Shown: positions 54,880-64,000 of the stretch, in pieces | Numbering within the stretch: position 1 is the stretch's first letter | How the letters are laid out: each line of letters opens with the position of its first letter | DNA from: Enterobacter sp. RHBSTW-00175 | GTDB lineage: Bacteria > Pseudomonadota > Gammaproteobacteria > Enterobacterales > Enterobacteriaceae | Reading direction: 5' to 3' | Length of the DNA stretch: 64,000 bases | Assembly (NCBI RefSeq): GCF_013927005.1 | Contig: NZ_CP055930.1 | Coordinates: forward strand, 1,922,001 to 1,986,000 | The notes under the pieces: generated by a model | What the model was told of the DNA's origin: nothing | The model's input: only the letters and a program-made list of their open reading frames with translations | The model's database searches: none | Position numbers and translations under genes: made by a program

Positions 54880-56420
54880 CCCGCGAGGAAGAACCTGAAC
54901 GCCGGGTTATGGGTTTCGTCATGACAGTCGTAACCCAGTTCGTTCAGCCGCGTTTCGAAATCAGGCTCGTGCTCGCCCAGTTCGAATGCCGCCAGCACTC
55001 GACCGTAGTCCGTACCGTGGCTGCGGTAGTGGAACAGAGAGATGTTCCAGTGCGTACCCAGCGTATGCAGGAACTTGAGCAACGCCCCTGGTGATTCCGG
55101 GAACTCGAAGCTGTACAGACGTTCCTGAAGCGGCTTCGACGGACGCCCGCCCACCATGTAGCGAACGTGCAGCTTCGCCATTTCATCGTCGGAAAGATCC
55201 ACCACGCTGTAGCCACCTTCGTGCAGCAGGTTGAGGATCTCTTTACGTTCTTCCAGACCGCGACTCAGGCGCACGCCAACAAAAATGCAGGCATCTTTGG
55301 CGTTAGCAAAACGGTAGTTAAATTCCGTCACTGAGCGGCCGCCAAGCAGCTGGCAGAACTTCAGGAAACTGCCCTTCTCTTCCGGGATGGTCACCGCCAG
55401 CAGGGCTTCGCGCTGTTCACCCAGCTCGCAGCGCTCGGAAACATAGCGCAGACCGTGGAAGTTAACGTTGGCACCGGAAAGCACATGCGCCAGACGTTCG
55501 CCGCGAATGTTGTGCTGCGCGACGTATTTTTTCATCCCTGCCAGCGCCAGTGCGCCAGAAGGTTCCGCAACCGCACGAACATCCTCGAACAAGTCTTTCA
55601 TCGCCGCGCAGATAGCATCGCTATCAACGGTGATGATATCGTCGAGATACTCCTGGCACAGGCGGAAGGTTTCATCGCCAATGCGTTTAACGGCCACGCC
55701 TTCGGCAAACAACCCGACGCGCGGCAGGTCCACCGGATGACCCGCATCCAGCGCTGCTTTCAGACAGGCTGAGTCTTCCGCTTCAACGGCAATCACTTTG
55801 ATTTGCGGCATCAGCTGTTTGATCAGCACCGCCACACCCGCCGCTAACCCGCCACCGCCAACTGGCACAAATACGCGGTCAAGATGGGCATCCTGTTGCA
55901 GCAGTTCCAGCGCCAACGTGCCTTGTCCGGCAATTACCATTGGATGATCAAATGGCGGCACCCAGGTGAAACCCTGCTGTTGCGCCAGTTCAATGGCTTT
56001 GGCTTTCGCTTCGTCAAAGTTTGCGCCGTGAAGCAGCACTTCGCCGCCAAAACCACGCACCGCATCCACTTTGATATCTGCCGTGGCAACCGGCATCACA
56101 ATCAGCGCTTTCAGCCCCAGGCGGGCAGAGGAGAACGCCACACCCTGAGCATGGTTGCCCGCAGAGGCCGTGATCACGCCGCGCGCTTTTTGCTCGTCGC
56201 TCAACCCAGCCATCATCGCGTAAGCACCGCGCAGTTTAAAGCTGTGTACTGGCTGGCGGTCTTCGCGTTTCACCAGAATTACGTTGTCGAGGCGCGAAGA
56301 GAGCTTTTCCATTTTTTGCAGTGGAGTGACCTGCACTGCTTCATAGACCGGCGCACGTAGCACCGCCCTAAGATATTCCGCCCCCTCAGGGGCGGCGGAT
56401 AAGGGTTGTGATTCGGCCAT
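54876..56420 (-). CDS. ilvA: Threonine deaminase, biosynthetic
   Basis: IlvA converts threonine to 2-oxobutanoate, the committed step of isoleucine synthesis, and is inhibited by isoleucine. The PLP lysine is K62 in HSFKLRGAYAMM. Two C-terminal ACT-like regulatory domains begin at about residue 330. There are two adjacent ATGs; I use the second, better spaced from GGGGG, which gives 514 residues. It is the last gene of ilvGMEDA. Confidence 0.97.
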   Translation of the reverse strand: MAESQPLSAAPEGAEYLRAVLRAPVYEAVQVTPLQKMEKLSSRLDNVILVKREDRQPVHSFKLRGAYAMMAGLSDEQKARGVITASAGNHAQGVAFSSARLGLKALIVMPVATADIKVDAVRGFGGEVLLHGANFDEAKAKAIELAQQQGFTWVPPFDHPMVIAGQGTLALELLQQDAHLDRVFVPVGGGGLAAGVAVLIKQLMPQIKVIAVEAEDSACLKAALDAGHPVDLPRVGLFAEGVAVKRIGDETFRLCQEYLDDIITVDSDAICAAMKDLFEDVRAVAEPSGALALAGMKKYVAQHNIRGERLAHVLSGANVNFHGLRYVSERCELGEQREALLAVTIPEEKGSFLKFCQLLGGRSVTEFNYRFANAKDACIFVGVRLSRGLEERKEILNLLHEGGYSVVDLSDDEMAKLHVRYMVGGRPSKPLQERLYSFEFPESPGALLKFLHTLGTHWNISLFHYRSHGTDYGRVLAAFELGEHEPDFETRLNELGYDCHDETHNPAFRFFLAG

Positions 56421-56422
56421 CA

Positions 56423-58273
56423 TTAGCCCCCAAGTTTCGATTTATCGCGCACCGCGCCTTTATCTGCACTGGTGGCAAGGCTTGCGTAAGCACGCAGAGC
56501 GAAGGAGACTTCACGCTGACGGTCTTTCGGTGTCCAGGCTTTGTCGCCGCGAGCTTCTTGTGCTTCACGGCGCGCTGCAATTTCCTGGTCGCTCAGTTTC
56601 AGCTGAATACCGCGATTTGGGATGTCGATTTCGATCAGGTCGCCATCTTCGATGATGGCGATATTGCCGCCACTCGCCGCTTCAGGGGAAACGTGGCCGA
56701 TAGACAAGCCGGACGTACCGCCAGAGAAACGACCATCGGTGATCAGCGCACAGGCTTTACCGAGACCCATAGATTTCAGGAACGTGGTTGGGTAGAGCAT
56801 CTCCTGCATCCCCGGCCCGCCTTTCGGACCTTCGTAGCGGATCACCACCACATCACCTTCCACGACTTTGCCGCTCAGAATCGCGTCCACCGCCTCGTCC
56901 TGGCTTTCATACACTTTGGCCGGACCGGTGAATTTCAGGATGCTGTCGTCCACGCCCGCAGTTTTTACGATACAGCCATTTTCAGCGAAGTTACCGTACA
57001 GCACGGCCAGACCGCCGTCTTTGCTGTACGCGTGCTCAAGCGATCGGATGCATCCTTCGGCACGATCGTCATCCAGGGTGTCCCAACGGCAATCCTGCGA
57101 GAATGCCTGGGTGGTACGAATACCGGCCGGACCCGCGCGGAACATGTTTTTCACCGCTTCGTCTTTCGTCAGCATTACGTCATATCTGTCCAGCGATTCT
57201 GGCAGCGTCAGACCCAGTACGTTTTTCACTTCACGGTTCATCAGCCCGGCGCGATCGAGCTCGCCGAGAATACCGAGCACGCCACCGGCGCGGTGCACGT
57301 CTTCCATGTGGTACTTCTGGGTACTCGGCGCCACTTTACACAGCTGCGGCACTTTGCGAGACAGCTTGTCGATATCGCTCATAGTGAAGTCGATTTCAGC
57401 TTCCTGTGCGGCCGCCAGCAGGTGCAGAACGGTGTTGGTGGAACCGCCCATGGCGATATCCAGAGTCATGGCGTTCTCGAACGCGGCTTTACTGGCGATG
57501 TTGCGCGGCAGCGCGCTGGCATCGTCCTGCTCGTAGTAGCGTTTGGTCAGCTCGACAATGCGTTTACCGGCGTTGAGGAACAGCTGTTTACGATCGGCGT
57601 GGGTCGCCAGCAGCGAGCCATTACCCGGCTGGGACAGGCCCAGCGCTTCGGTCAGGCAGTTCATGGAGTTTGCGGTAAACATGCCAGAACAGGAGCCACA
57701 GGTTGGGCACGCGGAGCGTTCAACCTGATCGCTTTGCTCATCAGAGACTTTCGGGTCAGCGCCCTGAATCATCGCATCAACCAGGTCAAGCTTGATGATT
57801 TTGTCGGAAAGCTTGGTTTTACCCGCTTCCATTGGGCCACCGGAAACGAAGATCACCGGAATATTCAGACGCAGGGAAGCCATAAGCATCCCCGGGGTGA
57901 TTTTGTCGCAGTTGGAGATACAGACCATCGCATCGGCACAGTGGGCGTTCACCATATACTCGACCGAGTCGGCGATCAGCTCGCGCGACGGCAGTGAATA
58001 AAGCATCCCCCCGTGGCCCATTGCGATACCATCGTCAACAGCAATGGTGTTGAACTCTTTCGCCACACCGCCAGAGGCTTCGATTTGCTCGGCAACCAGT
58101 TTACCCAGATCGCGCAGGTGCACGTGGCCCGGTACAAACTGAGTAAAGGAGTTAACCACGGCGATAATTGGCTTGCCGAAATCGGCGTCGGTCATCCCGG
58201 TGGCGCGCCAGAGCGCACGGGCCCCCGCCATATTACGACCGTGGGTGGTGGTGGCGGAACGATACTTAGGCAT
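56423..58273 (-). CDS. ilvD: Dihydroxy-acid dehydratase
   Basis: IlvD dehydrates dihydroxy acids to 2-keto acids using an iron-sulfur cluster. The 616-residue length is normal. Cluster cysteines lie in [11 protein letters not shown] and [18 protein letters not shown]. It is fourth in ilvGMEDA, 60 bases after ilvE; the gap carries a GC-rich hairpin at 58303-58324 that lacks a T tract. Confidence 0.98.
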   Translation of the reverse strand: MPKYRSATTTHGRNMAGARALWRATGMTDADFGKPIIAVVNSFTQFVPGHVHLRDLGKLVAEQIEASGGVAKEFNTIAVDDGIAMGHGGMLYSLPSRELIADSVEYMVNAHCADAMVCISNCDKITPGMLMASLRLNIPVIFVSGGPMEAGKTKLSDKIIKLDLVDAMIQGADPKVSDEQSDQVERSACPTCGSCSGMFTANSMNCLTEALGLSQPGNGSLLATHADRKQLFLNAGKRIVELTKRYYEQDDASALPRNIASKAAFENAMTLDIAMGGSTNTVLHLLAAAQEAEIDFTMSDIDKLSRKVPQLCKVAPSTQKYHMEDVHRAGGVLGILGELDRAGLMNREVKNVLGLTLPESLDRYDVMLTKDEAVKNMFRAGPAGIRTTQAFSQDCRWDTLDDDRAEGCIRSLEHAYSKDGGLAVLYGNFAENGCIVKTAGVDDSILKFTGPAKVYESQDEAVDAILSGKVVEGDVVVIRYEGPKGGPGMQEMLYPTTFLKSMGLGKACALITDGRFSGGTSGLSIGHVSPEAASGGNIAIIEDGDLIEIDIPNRGIQLKLSDQEIAARREAQEARGDKAWTPKDRQREVSFALRAYASLATSADKGAVRDKSKLGG

Positions 58274-58302
58274 GCTTTATTTACTCCCGTCTGACTATTA
58301 AA

Positions 58303-58324
58303 TGGGACGGTGCGCGCCGTCCCA
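58303..58324. other. Intercistronic hairpin between ilvE and ilvD
   Basis: TGGGACGG and CCGTCCCA form a perfect 8-bp stem with a six-base loop between ilvE and ilvD. No T tract follows on the transcribed strand, so it is more likely an mRNA-stability element than a terminator. Confidence 0.5.
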
Positions 58325-58333
58325 TATTTATAC

Positions 58334-59263
58334 TTAGTTGTTAACTTGATCCAACCAGCCGTATTTATCTTCCGTTTCACCGGTGAAGAGGCCAAAGAAA
58401 GCCTGCTGAATACGTTTAGTTACCGGGCCACAGCGGCCTTCACCTACCTGAATACCGTCAACACTGCGAACTGGTGTGATCTCAGCGGCGGTACCGGACA
58501 TGAATACTTCGTCGGCCAGATACAGGGATTCACGAGACAAGACCTGCTCGCGCACTTCGATACCCAGATCTTTTGCCAGTTTGATAATGGCATCACGGGT
58601 GATACCCGGCAGCGCGGAAGAAGTGAACGGCGGAGTGAACAGGATACCGTCTTTCACTTCAAACAAGTTTTCGCCTGCGCCTTCAGAGATATAGCCATTC
58701 ACATCCAGCGCGATCCCTTCCTGATAACCATGACGACGTGCTTCGCTGCCAACCAGCAGAGAGGAAAGGTAGTTACCGCCCGCTTTTGCAGCAGTCGGGA
58801 TGGTGTTTGGTGCCACGCGGTTCCAGGAAGAAACCATTGCGTCGATCCCCTGTTCCAGTGCTTCAGCACCCAGGTAGGCACCCCACGGGAACGCAGCAAT
58901 GATCACATCAGTGGTATAGCCTGCTGGCGGGTTAACACCCATGCCCACATCGCCAACAAACACTAACGGACGAATATACGCGCTGGTCAGGTTATTCTTA
59001 CGAATCACCTCGCGGCAGGCTTCCATCAGTTCATCAACGCTTTGTGAGACAGGAAAACGATAAATTTTGGCTGAGTCATGCAGACGCTGCATGTGTTCGC
59101 GATGGCGGAACACCACTGGCCCTTTGTGAGAATCGTAGCAACGGATGCCTTCGAACACGGACGTACCGTAGTGCAGCGCGTGGGACATCACGTGGACTTT
59201 CGCGTCCTCCCAACGAACCATCTCACCATTGAACCAAATGTAATCAGCTTTTTTCGTCGTCAT
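58334..59263 (-). CDS. ilvE: Branched-chain amino-acid aminotransferase
   Basis: IlvE is a class IV PLP transaminase for the last step of isoleucine, valine and leucine synthesis. The 309 residues start at MTTKKADYIWFNGE; the frame is open six codons upstream. The PLP lysine lies in AAKAGGNYLSSL, and LFEVKDGILFTPPFTSS is present. It follows ilvM by 20 bases. Confidence 0.98.
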   Translation of the reverse strand: MTTKKADYIWFNGEMVRWEDAKVHVMSHALHYGTSVFEGIRCYDSHKGPVVFRHREHMQRLHDSAKIYRFPVSQSVDELMEACREVIRKNNLTSAYIRPLVFVGDVGMGVNPPAGYTTDVIIAAFPWGAYLGAEALEQGIDAMVSSWNRVAPNTIPTAAKAGGNYLSSLLVGSEARRHGYQEGIALDVNGYISEGAGENLFEVKDGILFTPPFTSSALPGITRDAIIKLAKDLGIEVREQVLSRESLYLADEVFMSGTAAEITPVRSVDGIQVGEGRCGPVTKRIQQAFFGLFTGETEDKYGWLDQVNN

Positions 59264-59283
59264 TTTTTTTCTTCCTGTCACGC

Positions 59284-59547
59284 TTAAGCGCGGATTTGTT
59301 GTGATGTGGTTGTGCTCTGGCAGATGGCAACATGGGCAACGTCTACCAGCTTTGTTAACTGACTAAACAGTAAGTCGACCGACCGCGCGCTGGCAACGGT
59401 TAATTCGATACTGATGTTCCGTGCGTCTGTGGCCGTCTCCATATTCATAGAGCAAATTTGAAAACCACGATGACGGACTACACGCAAAACACGTTCTAAG
59501 GTTTCTGGGTTGAAGCGAGCCTGCACGGCGACCTGATGTTGCATCAT
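59284..59547 (-). CDS. ilvM: Acetohydroxyacid synthase II, small subunit
   Basis: IlvM is the 87-residue ACT-domain regulatory subunit of acetohydroxyacid synthase II. It pairs with IlvG and enhances its activity. The start overlaps the ilvG stop by four bases. It begins [15 protein letters not shown]. Confidence 0.97.
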   Translation of the reverse strand: MMQHQVAVQARFNPETLERVLRVVRHRGFQICSMNMETATDARNISIELTVASARSVDLLFSQLTKLVDVAHVAICQSTTTSQQIRA

Positions 59548-61190
59548 GATAATTTCTCCAGCATTTGTGAATTACTGGCACCTGGTGGTACCAACGGCCA
59601 GACATTCTCAAGCTCGTCGATTGAGACATGAAGCAGGTAAGGCCCTTCGCTTGACAGCATAGTGTCGAGTGCCGCTTCAACCTGGTCTTTACGGGTGATG
59701 TGCTGGCCTGGGATACCAAAGGCACTGGCCAGCATGAGGAAATCGGGGTTATCGGTCAGCGTCGTTTCGCTGTAACGCTCCTGGAAGAACAACTGTTGCC
59801 ACTGGCGAACCATGCCTAAGCGCTGGTTATCGAGCAATACGATTTTCAGCGGTAACTGCTTACGCTTAACGGTGCCCAGCTCCTGAACATTCATCATGAA
59901 AGAGCCGTCACCGGAGATACAGATGACGGTATCGTGCGGACGGGCAACCTGTGCGCCTACCGCCGCAGGCAGGCCAAAGCCCATCGTGCCTAACCCGCTA
60001 GAAGTGATGAAGTTTTCCGGGCGAGTGTAGGTCATGTGCTGCGCAGACCACATCTGATGCTGGCCGACGTCGGTGGTGACCACGCTGTCTGCCGGTTTAC
60101 GATCGGACAACTGTTTCAGCAACAGCGGCGCGTAGATGGCGTCACCCGGATGGTCGTAACGCCAGGCGTGCTCAACACGCATATCTGCCGTGTGTTGACG
60201 CCATTCATTGATGTTCAGCAGCTGCTGTAATGCAGGCAACAACACATTGAGATCGCCCTGAAGGGCCACGTGCACCTGACGCAGCTTATTCATTTCCGCA
60301 GGGTCGATATCCATGTGGATCACTTTCGCATTCGGCGCGAAGGTATTCAGTTTGCCGGTTACGCGGTCATCAAAACGGGCGCCTACGGCAATCAGCAAGT
60401 CGCATTCCTGAACCGCCAGGTTGGCGGCTTTGGTGCCGTGCATACCCAACATACCCAGATAGAATGGGTAATCTGCCTCTACCGCACCCAGGCCTTTCAG
60501 CGTGCAGGTGGCTGGCATTTGGGTGGCGGCGATAAAGCTTCGCAAGGCAGGTACGGCCTGCGCCATGCCCACACCACCACCGACATACAGCATCGGCTTT
60601 TGCGCTTCCGCTATCATCTGACGCGCCGCGTCCACTTCGGAATGTGGGAAAGCATCGTCGTTTTCCACGGTGGAGAAATGCGGCTCCAGCTCACCCAGGG
60701 CAACCTGGATATCTTTTGGGATATCAACCAGAACCGGGCCAGGGCGGCCAGAGTTGGCAACATAAAATGCATCCGCCATTACGCGCGGCAGCTCTTCCAG
60801 AGACTGAACGAGGAAACTGTGCTTTGTGCAGGCCAGTGACAGGCCCAGTACGTCCACTTCCTGGAAAGCATCGGTACCAATGAACGGGGAGGCCACCTGC
60901 CCGGTGATGGCGACAACAGGAACGGAATCAAGCAGTGCGTCGGCCAGGCCTGTGATCAGGTTGGTTGCCCCCGGGCCTGATGTTGCCATGCAGACGCCAG
61001 TTTTACCCGTAGCACGCGCATAGCCAATGGCCGCCATTGCAGCGCCCTGCTCGTGTCGGCACAACAGGTGTTCCACGCCGCCGTCATACAATGCATCGTA
61101 AATCGGCATAATTGCGCCCCCCGGATAACCGAAGACTGTTTCGACTCCCTGTGCGCGCAACGCATGTACTACCCACTGTGCACCATTCAT
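59544..61190 (-). CDS. ilvG: Acetohydroxyacid synthase II, large subunit (intact)
   Basis: IlvG is the thiamine-diphosphate catalytic subunit of acetohydroxyacid synthase II, making acetolactate and acetohydroxybutyrate. At 548 residues it is intact, unlike the frameshifted ilvG of E. coli K-12. Visible motifs are the catalytic E in [11 protein letters not shown] and the ThDP-binding [14 protein letters not shown]. It is valine-resistant in its relatives. The leader peptide genes ilvX and ilvL precede it. Confidence 0.98.
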   Translation of the reverse strand: MNGAQWVVHALRAQGVETVFGYPGGAIMPIYDALYDGGVEHLLCRHEQGAAMAAIGYARATGKTGVCMATSGPGATNLITGLADALLDSVPVVAITGQVASPFIGTDAFQEVDVLGLSLACTKHSFLVQSLEELPRVMADAFYVANSGRPGPVLVDIPKDIQVALGELEPHFSTVENDDAFPHSEVDAARQMIAEAQKPMLYVGGGVGMAQAVPALRSFIAATQMPATCTLKGLGAVEADYPFYLGMLGMHGTKAANLAVQECDLLIAVGARFDDRVTGKLNTFAPNAKVIHMDIDPAEMNKLRQVHVALQGDLNVLLPALQQLLNINEWRQHTADMRVEHAWRYDHPGDAIYAPLLLKQLSDRKPADSVVTTDVGQHQMWSAQHMTYTRPENFITSSGLGTMGFGLPAAVGAQVARPHDTVICISGDGSFMMNVQELGTVKRKQLPLKIVLLDNQRLGMVRQWQQLFFQERYSETTLTDNPDFLMLASAFGIPGQHITRKDQVEAALDTMLSSEGPYLLHVSIDELENVWPLVPPGASNSQMLEKLS

Positions 61191-61192
61191 AG

Positions 61193-61243
61193 TTAGTTCC
61201 CCGTCATAAATCGGGAGAAACAGAATTTTATGCTAATAGTCAT
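61193..61243 (-). CDS. ilvX: Small protein IlvX (16 residues)
   Basis: This ORF encodes [16 protein letters not shown] and ends two bases before the ilvG start. An AGGAGCAGAGA ribosome binding site precedes it. E. coli IlvX, as I recall it, shares the KFCFSRF and TGN parts. Its function is unknown; its tight coupling suggests translation into ilvG. Confidence 0.75.
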   Translation of the reverse strand: MTISIKFCFSRFMTGN

Positions 61244-61274
61244 TCTCTGCTCCTCGTTTAAGTTTTTTAGTCAT

Positions 61275-61306
61275 AAAAAAACCCCCGGACCTTTCGGTGC
61301 GGGGGT
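61275..61306 (-). terminator. ilvGMEDA attenuator terminator
   Basis: On the minus strand ACCCCCG... and ...CGGGGGT arms with a GAAA tetraloop are followed by TTTTTTT. It lies between ilvL and ilvX and should form when the leader peptide is translated without stalling. Confidence 0.9.
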
Positions 61307-61329
61307 CTTAGTTCGTTAAGGCTTGATTT

Positions 61330-61428
61330 CTATGCCTTTCCTCGTCCAAGTGCAGCCCCGCACGGTGGGATAATAATCACCACCACGCTAATCACGACCA
61401 GGCTAATCACTCGTAGAAGGGCTGTCAT
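61330..61428 (-). CDS. ilvL: ilv operon leader peptide
   Basis: The 32-residue peptide begins MTALLRVISLVV and ends GAALGRGKA. Leucine, isoleucine and valine make up 15 of the 32 residues, with runs VVV and III. Ribosome stalling at these codons when charged tRNA is scarce prevents the attenuator terminator from forming. Confidence 0.95.
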   Translation of the reverse strand: MTALLRVISLVVISVVVIIIPPCGAALGRGKA

Positions 61429-61772
61429 TTTCAGTTCTTTTTGCATCTTGTTCGAAGGAATACCTAAAGAGTTATCACAGATTCCGAATTAAACACAAGA
61501 TTTATTTATGACGCATTTGTTTAGCACGCGAATGATTTTCCTAAAAATCTTTGTTTTATATGAAAAAAAATAGAAAATGAATTTTTTTCATTTTTTTTCG
61601 TTTACATCAGCGGTCAAACGGGGGGGTTATCCCTCTTTGCGGCGCCGATTCCATCCTGATGCAATAATTACACTTTGCCGCTAAAAGTGATGAATGCGTA
61701 TCGTAAAGTCGCAAACATGCGGTCAAAAGCAAGAATAAAAACTGGCATAGTTGCCCGACAAGGAGGGTTTAT
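61429..61772. promoter_or_regulatory. ilvL-yifB divergent control region
   Basis: The 344-base gap contains no supported gene. A candidate ilv promoter on the minus strand has TTGTGT (61493-61498) and GATAAC (61471-61476), 16 bases apart. A strongly A/T-rich stretch at about 61545-61610 is upstream of it and could bind IHF or the RNA polymerase alpha subunit. The AAGGAGGG ribosome binding site of yifB is at 61758-61766. Confidence 0.5.
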
Positions 61773-63293
61773 ATGTCACTGTCGGTTGTTTATACACGAG
61801 CCGCTATTGGTGTGAAGGCACCACTGATTTCTGTTGAAGTACATCTGAGTAATGGCCTGCCAGGGCTTACTCTCGTTGGTCTACCCGAAACCACAGTAAA
61901 AGAGGCCAGGGATCGGGTACGTAGCGCTATCATCAATAGCGGTTATACCTTCCCTGCCAGGAAAATCACCATCAACCTGGCACCTGCTGACCTTCCAAAA
62001 GAGGGAGGACGATATGATTTACCCATCGCTATTGCGCTTCTCGCCGCTTCTGAGCAGCTGAATACCACCAGGCTAAGTTCGTATGAGTTCATCGGAGAAC
62101 TCGCTCTTACAGGCTCATTAAGAGGCGTTCCTGGCGCAATTTCAGGTGCCCTGGAAGCTATAAGCGCAGGCCGACAAATCATTGTGGCCAATGAAAATTC
62201 TCCTGAAGTGAGCCTGATTGCAGAAAAAGGGTGTCTGATAGCCGGCCATCTACAGGAGGTTTGTGCGTACCTGGAGGGGCGGCATGAGCTTGCCGAACCA
62301 CGGGAGGCCGAAGATATCCAGCCGGACAACCGGGACGATCTCAGCGACATTATTGGCCAGGAACAGGGAAAGCGAGCCCTGGAGATTACCGCCGCAGGTG
62401 GGCATAACCTCTTATTGATTGGCCCACCAGGAACAGGCAAAACAATGCTGGCAAGCCGCCTGAATGGCTTACTGCCGCCATTAAACAATCGCGAGGCACT
62501 TGAAAGCGCCGCCATATTTAGCCTCGTTAGCTCAACATCACTGCAAAAGCAGTGGCGGCAACGACCCTTTCGCTCACCGCACCACAGTGCTTCTTTGACA
62601 GCAATGGTGGGTGGGGGCTCTATCCCGGGGCCTGGCGAAATCTCGCTGGCGCACAATGGCATCCTGTTTCTTGATGAATTACCTGAATTTGAACGGCGGG
62701 TTCTGGACGCCTTGCGTGAACCAATTGAGTCGGGACAGATTCACATCTCCCGGACGCGCGCCAAAATCAGTTACCCTGCGCGGTTCCAGCTGGTCGCTGC
62801 GATGAACCCCAGCCCAACAGGGCACTACCAGGGGAACCATAACCGGTGTACGCCCGAGCAGACGCTCCGCTATCTTGGAAAACTATCAGGTCCTTTCCTC
62901 GACCGGTTCGACTTATCTCTGGAGATCCCTCTCCCACCTCCCGGGCTACTCAGCAAGAACAACGGACAGGGAACAACTTCAGCGGAAGTGCGCGAAAGAG
63001 TCATCACTGCCCAGCAGAAGCAATATGCCCGTCAGTGCAAACTCAATGCCTATCTTGATAATGCGGAAATTCGGCAATTCTGCCATCTGTCGTCGGAGGA
63101 TGCGCTTTGGCTTGAGGACACCCTGGTACGGTTTGGGCTTTCGATTCGTGCCTGGCAGCGCTTATTGAAAGTCGCCAGGACGATCGCTGATGTTGAAGGG
63201 TGTACTGAAATCCAGAGGCAGCATCTGCAAGAAGCATTGAGTTATCGTGCAATAGACCGTTTGCTACTGCATCTGCAAAAAATGCTGGCGTAA
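61773..63293 (+). CDS. yifB: Magnesium-chelatase-like AAA+ ATPase (YifB/ComM)
   Basis: YifB is the homologue of ComM, a hexameric helicase that promotes branch migration during recombination of transforming DNA. It has an N-terminal Lon-like domain, a Walker A GPPGTGKT, a Walker B LFLDELPEF and the C-terminal magnesium-chelatase domain. The 506-residue length is normal. It differs from E. coli YifB much more than its neighbours do from theirs, and I see several rare AGG codons, for example in ARDRV, ARKIT and TTRLS. It ends at a bidirectional terminator. Confidence 0.95.
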   Translation: MSLSVVYTRAAIGVKAPLISVEVHLSNGLPGLTLVGLPETTVKEARDRVRSAIINSGYTFPARKITINLAPADLPKEGGRYDLPIAIALLAASEQLNTTRLSSYEFIGELALTGSLRGVPGAISGALEAISAGRQIIVANENSPEVSLIAEKGCLIAGHLQEVCAYLEGRHELAEPREAEDIQPDNRDDLSDIIGQEQGKRALEITAAGGHNLLLIGPPGTGKTMLASRLNGLLPPLNNREALESAAIFSLVSSTSLQKQWRQRPFRSPHHSASLTAMVGGGSIPGPGEISLAHNGILFLDELPEFERRVLDALREPIESGQIHISRTRAKISYPARFQLVAAMNPSPTGHYQGNHNRCTPEQTLRYLGKLSGPFLDRFDLSLEIPLPPPGLLSKNNGQGTTSAEVRERVITAQQKQYARQCKLNAYLDNAEIRQFCHLSSEDALWLEDTLVRFGLSIRAWQRLLKVARTIADVEGCTEIQRQHLQEALSYRAIDRLLLHLQKMLA

Positions 63294-63318
63294 AAAAAGG
63301 GGCCATAGCCCCTTTTCT
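63292..63318. terminator. Bidirectional terminator between yifB and maoP
   Basis: AAAAGGGGC and GCCCCTTTT form a 9-bp stem with a CATA loop. It has A runs to the left and T to the right, so it can serve both convergent genes. Confidence 0.8.
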
Positions 63319-63325
63319 TGTCACA

Positions 63326-63664
63326 TTAGTCGTCAGACTCGGTGTAATCTTCAGCACCTTCCATCTGAGGCTTACCGCCAGACAGTGTGTGGAAACGCTT
63401 AGGACGCTTGATACGCGCCATATATTTCACCCATACACGTTCTACTTCTGATACCGGCTCACGCTCGCCACGGCAAACGGCAACAAACTGTTTTTCGTCT
63501 TCCGTTTCTGGTTCACGTTTCCCCAGATCCAACTCGTTAAAGGCATAACCATGGCGCTCAAGCAGTTGTGCCTCTTTAATGGTGAAGTCACCATGGCGAG
63601 AGAACCCGCGCGGATAATTTTTATTGTCGAAAAAACGATTCGTCGTCGTAAAGCTTTCCGCCAT
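63326..63664 (-). CDS. maoP: Macrodomain Ori organisation protein MaoP
   Basis: MaoP (YifE) acts with the DNA site maoS to organise the Ori macrodomain in E. coli. The 112-residue protein starts [15 protein letters not shown] and contains the family's [12 protein letters not shown] and [17 protein letters not shown]. It is divergent from hdfR. I did not look for maoS and cannot identify it by eye. Confidence 0.95.
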   Translation of the reverse strand: MAESFTTTNRFFDNKNYPRGFSRHGDFTIKEAQLLERHGYAFNELDLGKREPETEDEKQFVAVCRGEREPVSEVERVWVKYMARIKRPKRFHTLSGGKPQMEGAEDYTESDD

Positions 63665-63782
63665 CCTACACGCTCCTAATTCTTTGGCCGAGCTATTTAT
63701 GGCGCGGAGTATTAGTTACGCTTGACAGAGTGTAAAACAAAACATTTAAATCATAACGACAAATAATTTTGCGGAGAAAGAT

Positions 63783-64000
63783 GTGGATACGGAATTGCTA
63801 AAAACTTTCCTCGAAGTGAGCAGAACGCGTCACTTTGGGCGAGCAGCGGAAGCCCTTTACCTGACGCAGTCAGCGGTCAGTTTTCGTATTCGCCAGTTGG
63901 AGAATCAGCTGGGTGTGAATCTTTTTACGCGCCATCGCAACAATATCCGTTTGACGCCTGCCGGTGAAAAACTATTGCCCTATGCAGAAACGCTGATGAA
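63783..64000 (+). CDS. hdfR: LysR-type regulator HdfR (3' truncated by window)
   Basis: HdfR represses flhDC and other targets in E. coli. The GTG start at 63783, after GGAGAAAG, gives [20 protein letters not shown], the N-terminal helix-turn-helix of this family. The window ends after about 72 codons, inside the DNA-binding domain linker. An ATG two bases upstream is out of frame. Confidence 0.94.
   Translation, partial: MDTELLKTFLEVSRTRHFGRAAEALYLTQSAVSFRIRQLENQLGVNLFTRHRNNIRLTPAGEKLLPYAETLM

Noticed and set aside
56408..57997. 529-codon open frame opposite ilvD
   Set aside because: Antisense shadow of ilvD, whose cluster cysteines are clear. Low-complexity H/R/F-rich translation.
58303..58324. 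Hairpin between ilvE and ilvD as a terminator
   Set aside because: It lacks a T tract, and the genes form one operon.

Overview
The window is chromosomal DNA from a member of the Enterobacteriaceae, most like the Enterobacter/Lelliottia clade. Nearly every protein is close to its E. coli counterpart, and the gene order matches the E. coli metE-to-hdfR segment read in reverse. The genus cannot be fixed from sequence alone. I see no insertion sequence, prophage or CRISPR array.

Layout. 1-3.3 kb: a beta-glucoside utilisation operon (PTS permease, phospho-beta-glucosidase, BglG-type antiterminator) beside metE. 3.3-16.4 kb: metE/metR, biotin and amino-acid transporters (yigM, rhtB, rhtC), yigL, pldB, recQ, pldA, yigI, rarD, and corA with its leader peptide corL. 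16.4-22 kb: uvrD and the lptM-dapF-yigA-xerC-yigB operon. 22-29.5 kb: cyaY, cyaA and hemCDXY. 29.7-33.4 kb: an accessory MFS transporter, the small RNA gene glmZ with a sigma-54-type promoter and three candidate GlrR sites, four tRNA genes (Arg, His, Leu, Pro) and yifK. 33.6-44.4 kb: the enterobacterial common antigen (ECA) wec operon. 44.6-52.3 kb: rho, trxA, rhlB, gppA, rep and two ppiC-type parvulin genes. 52.4-61.4 kb: the branched-chain amino-acid cluster ilvC/ilvY and ilvLXGMEDA with its attenuator. 61.8-64 kb: yifB (comM), maoP and the start of hdfR.

How it works together. The wec genes make and export ECA, but rffG and rffH, which supply dTDP-4-keto-6-deoxyglucose, are missing between wecC and wecD. 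That precursor must come from another locus. The ilv genes form a complete isoleucine/valine pathway with an intact ilvG. RNA-based control is dense: corL, the ilv attenuator, the rho leader, GlmZ, a candidate GcvB site at yifK, and presumably an antitermination target upstream of the bgl operon outside the window.

Most of the window is ordinary core genome. The differences from the E. coli layout, as I know it, are the bgl operon beside metE, the MFS gene where aslA/aslB would lie, the absent yigF/yigG, the rffGH gap, the second ppiC paralogue, and a yifB more divergent than its neighbours. I found no convincing wholly new system; the rffGH gap and the ppiC pair are the best leads. Comparisons with E. 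coli are from memory and were not computed.
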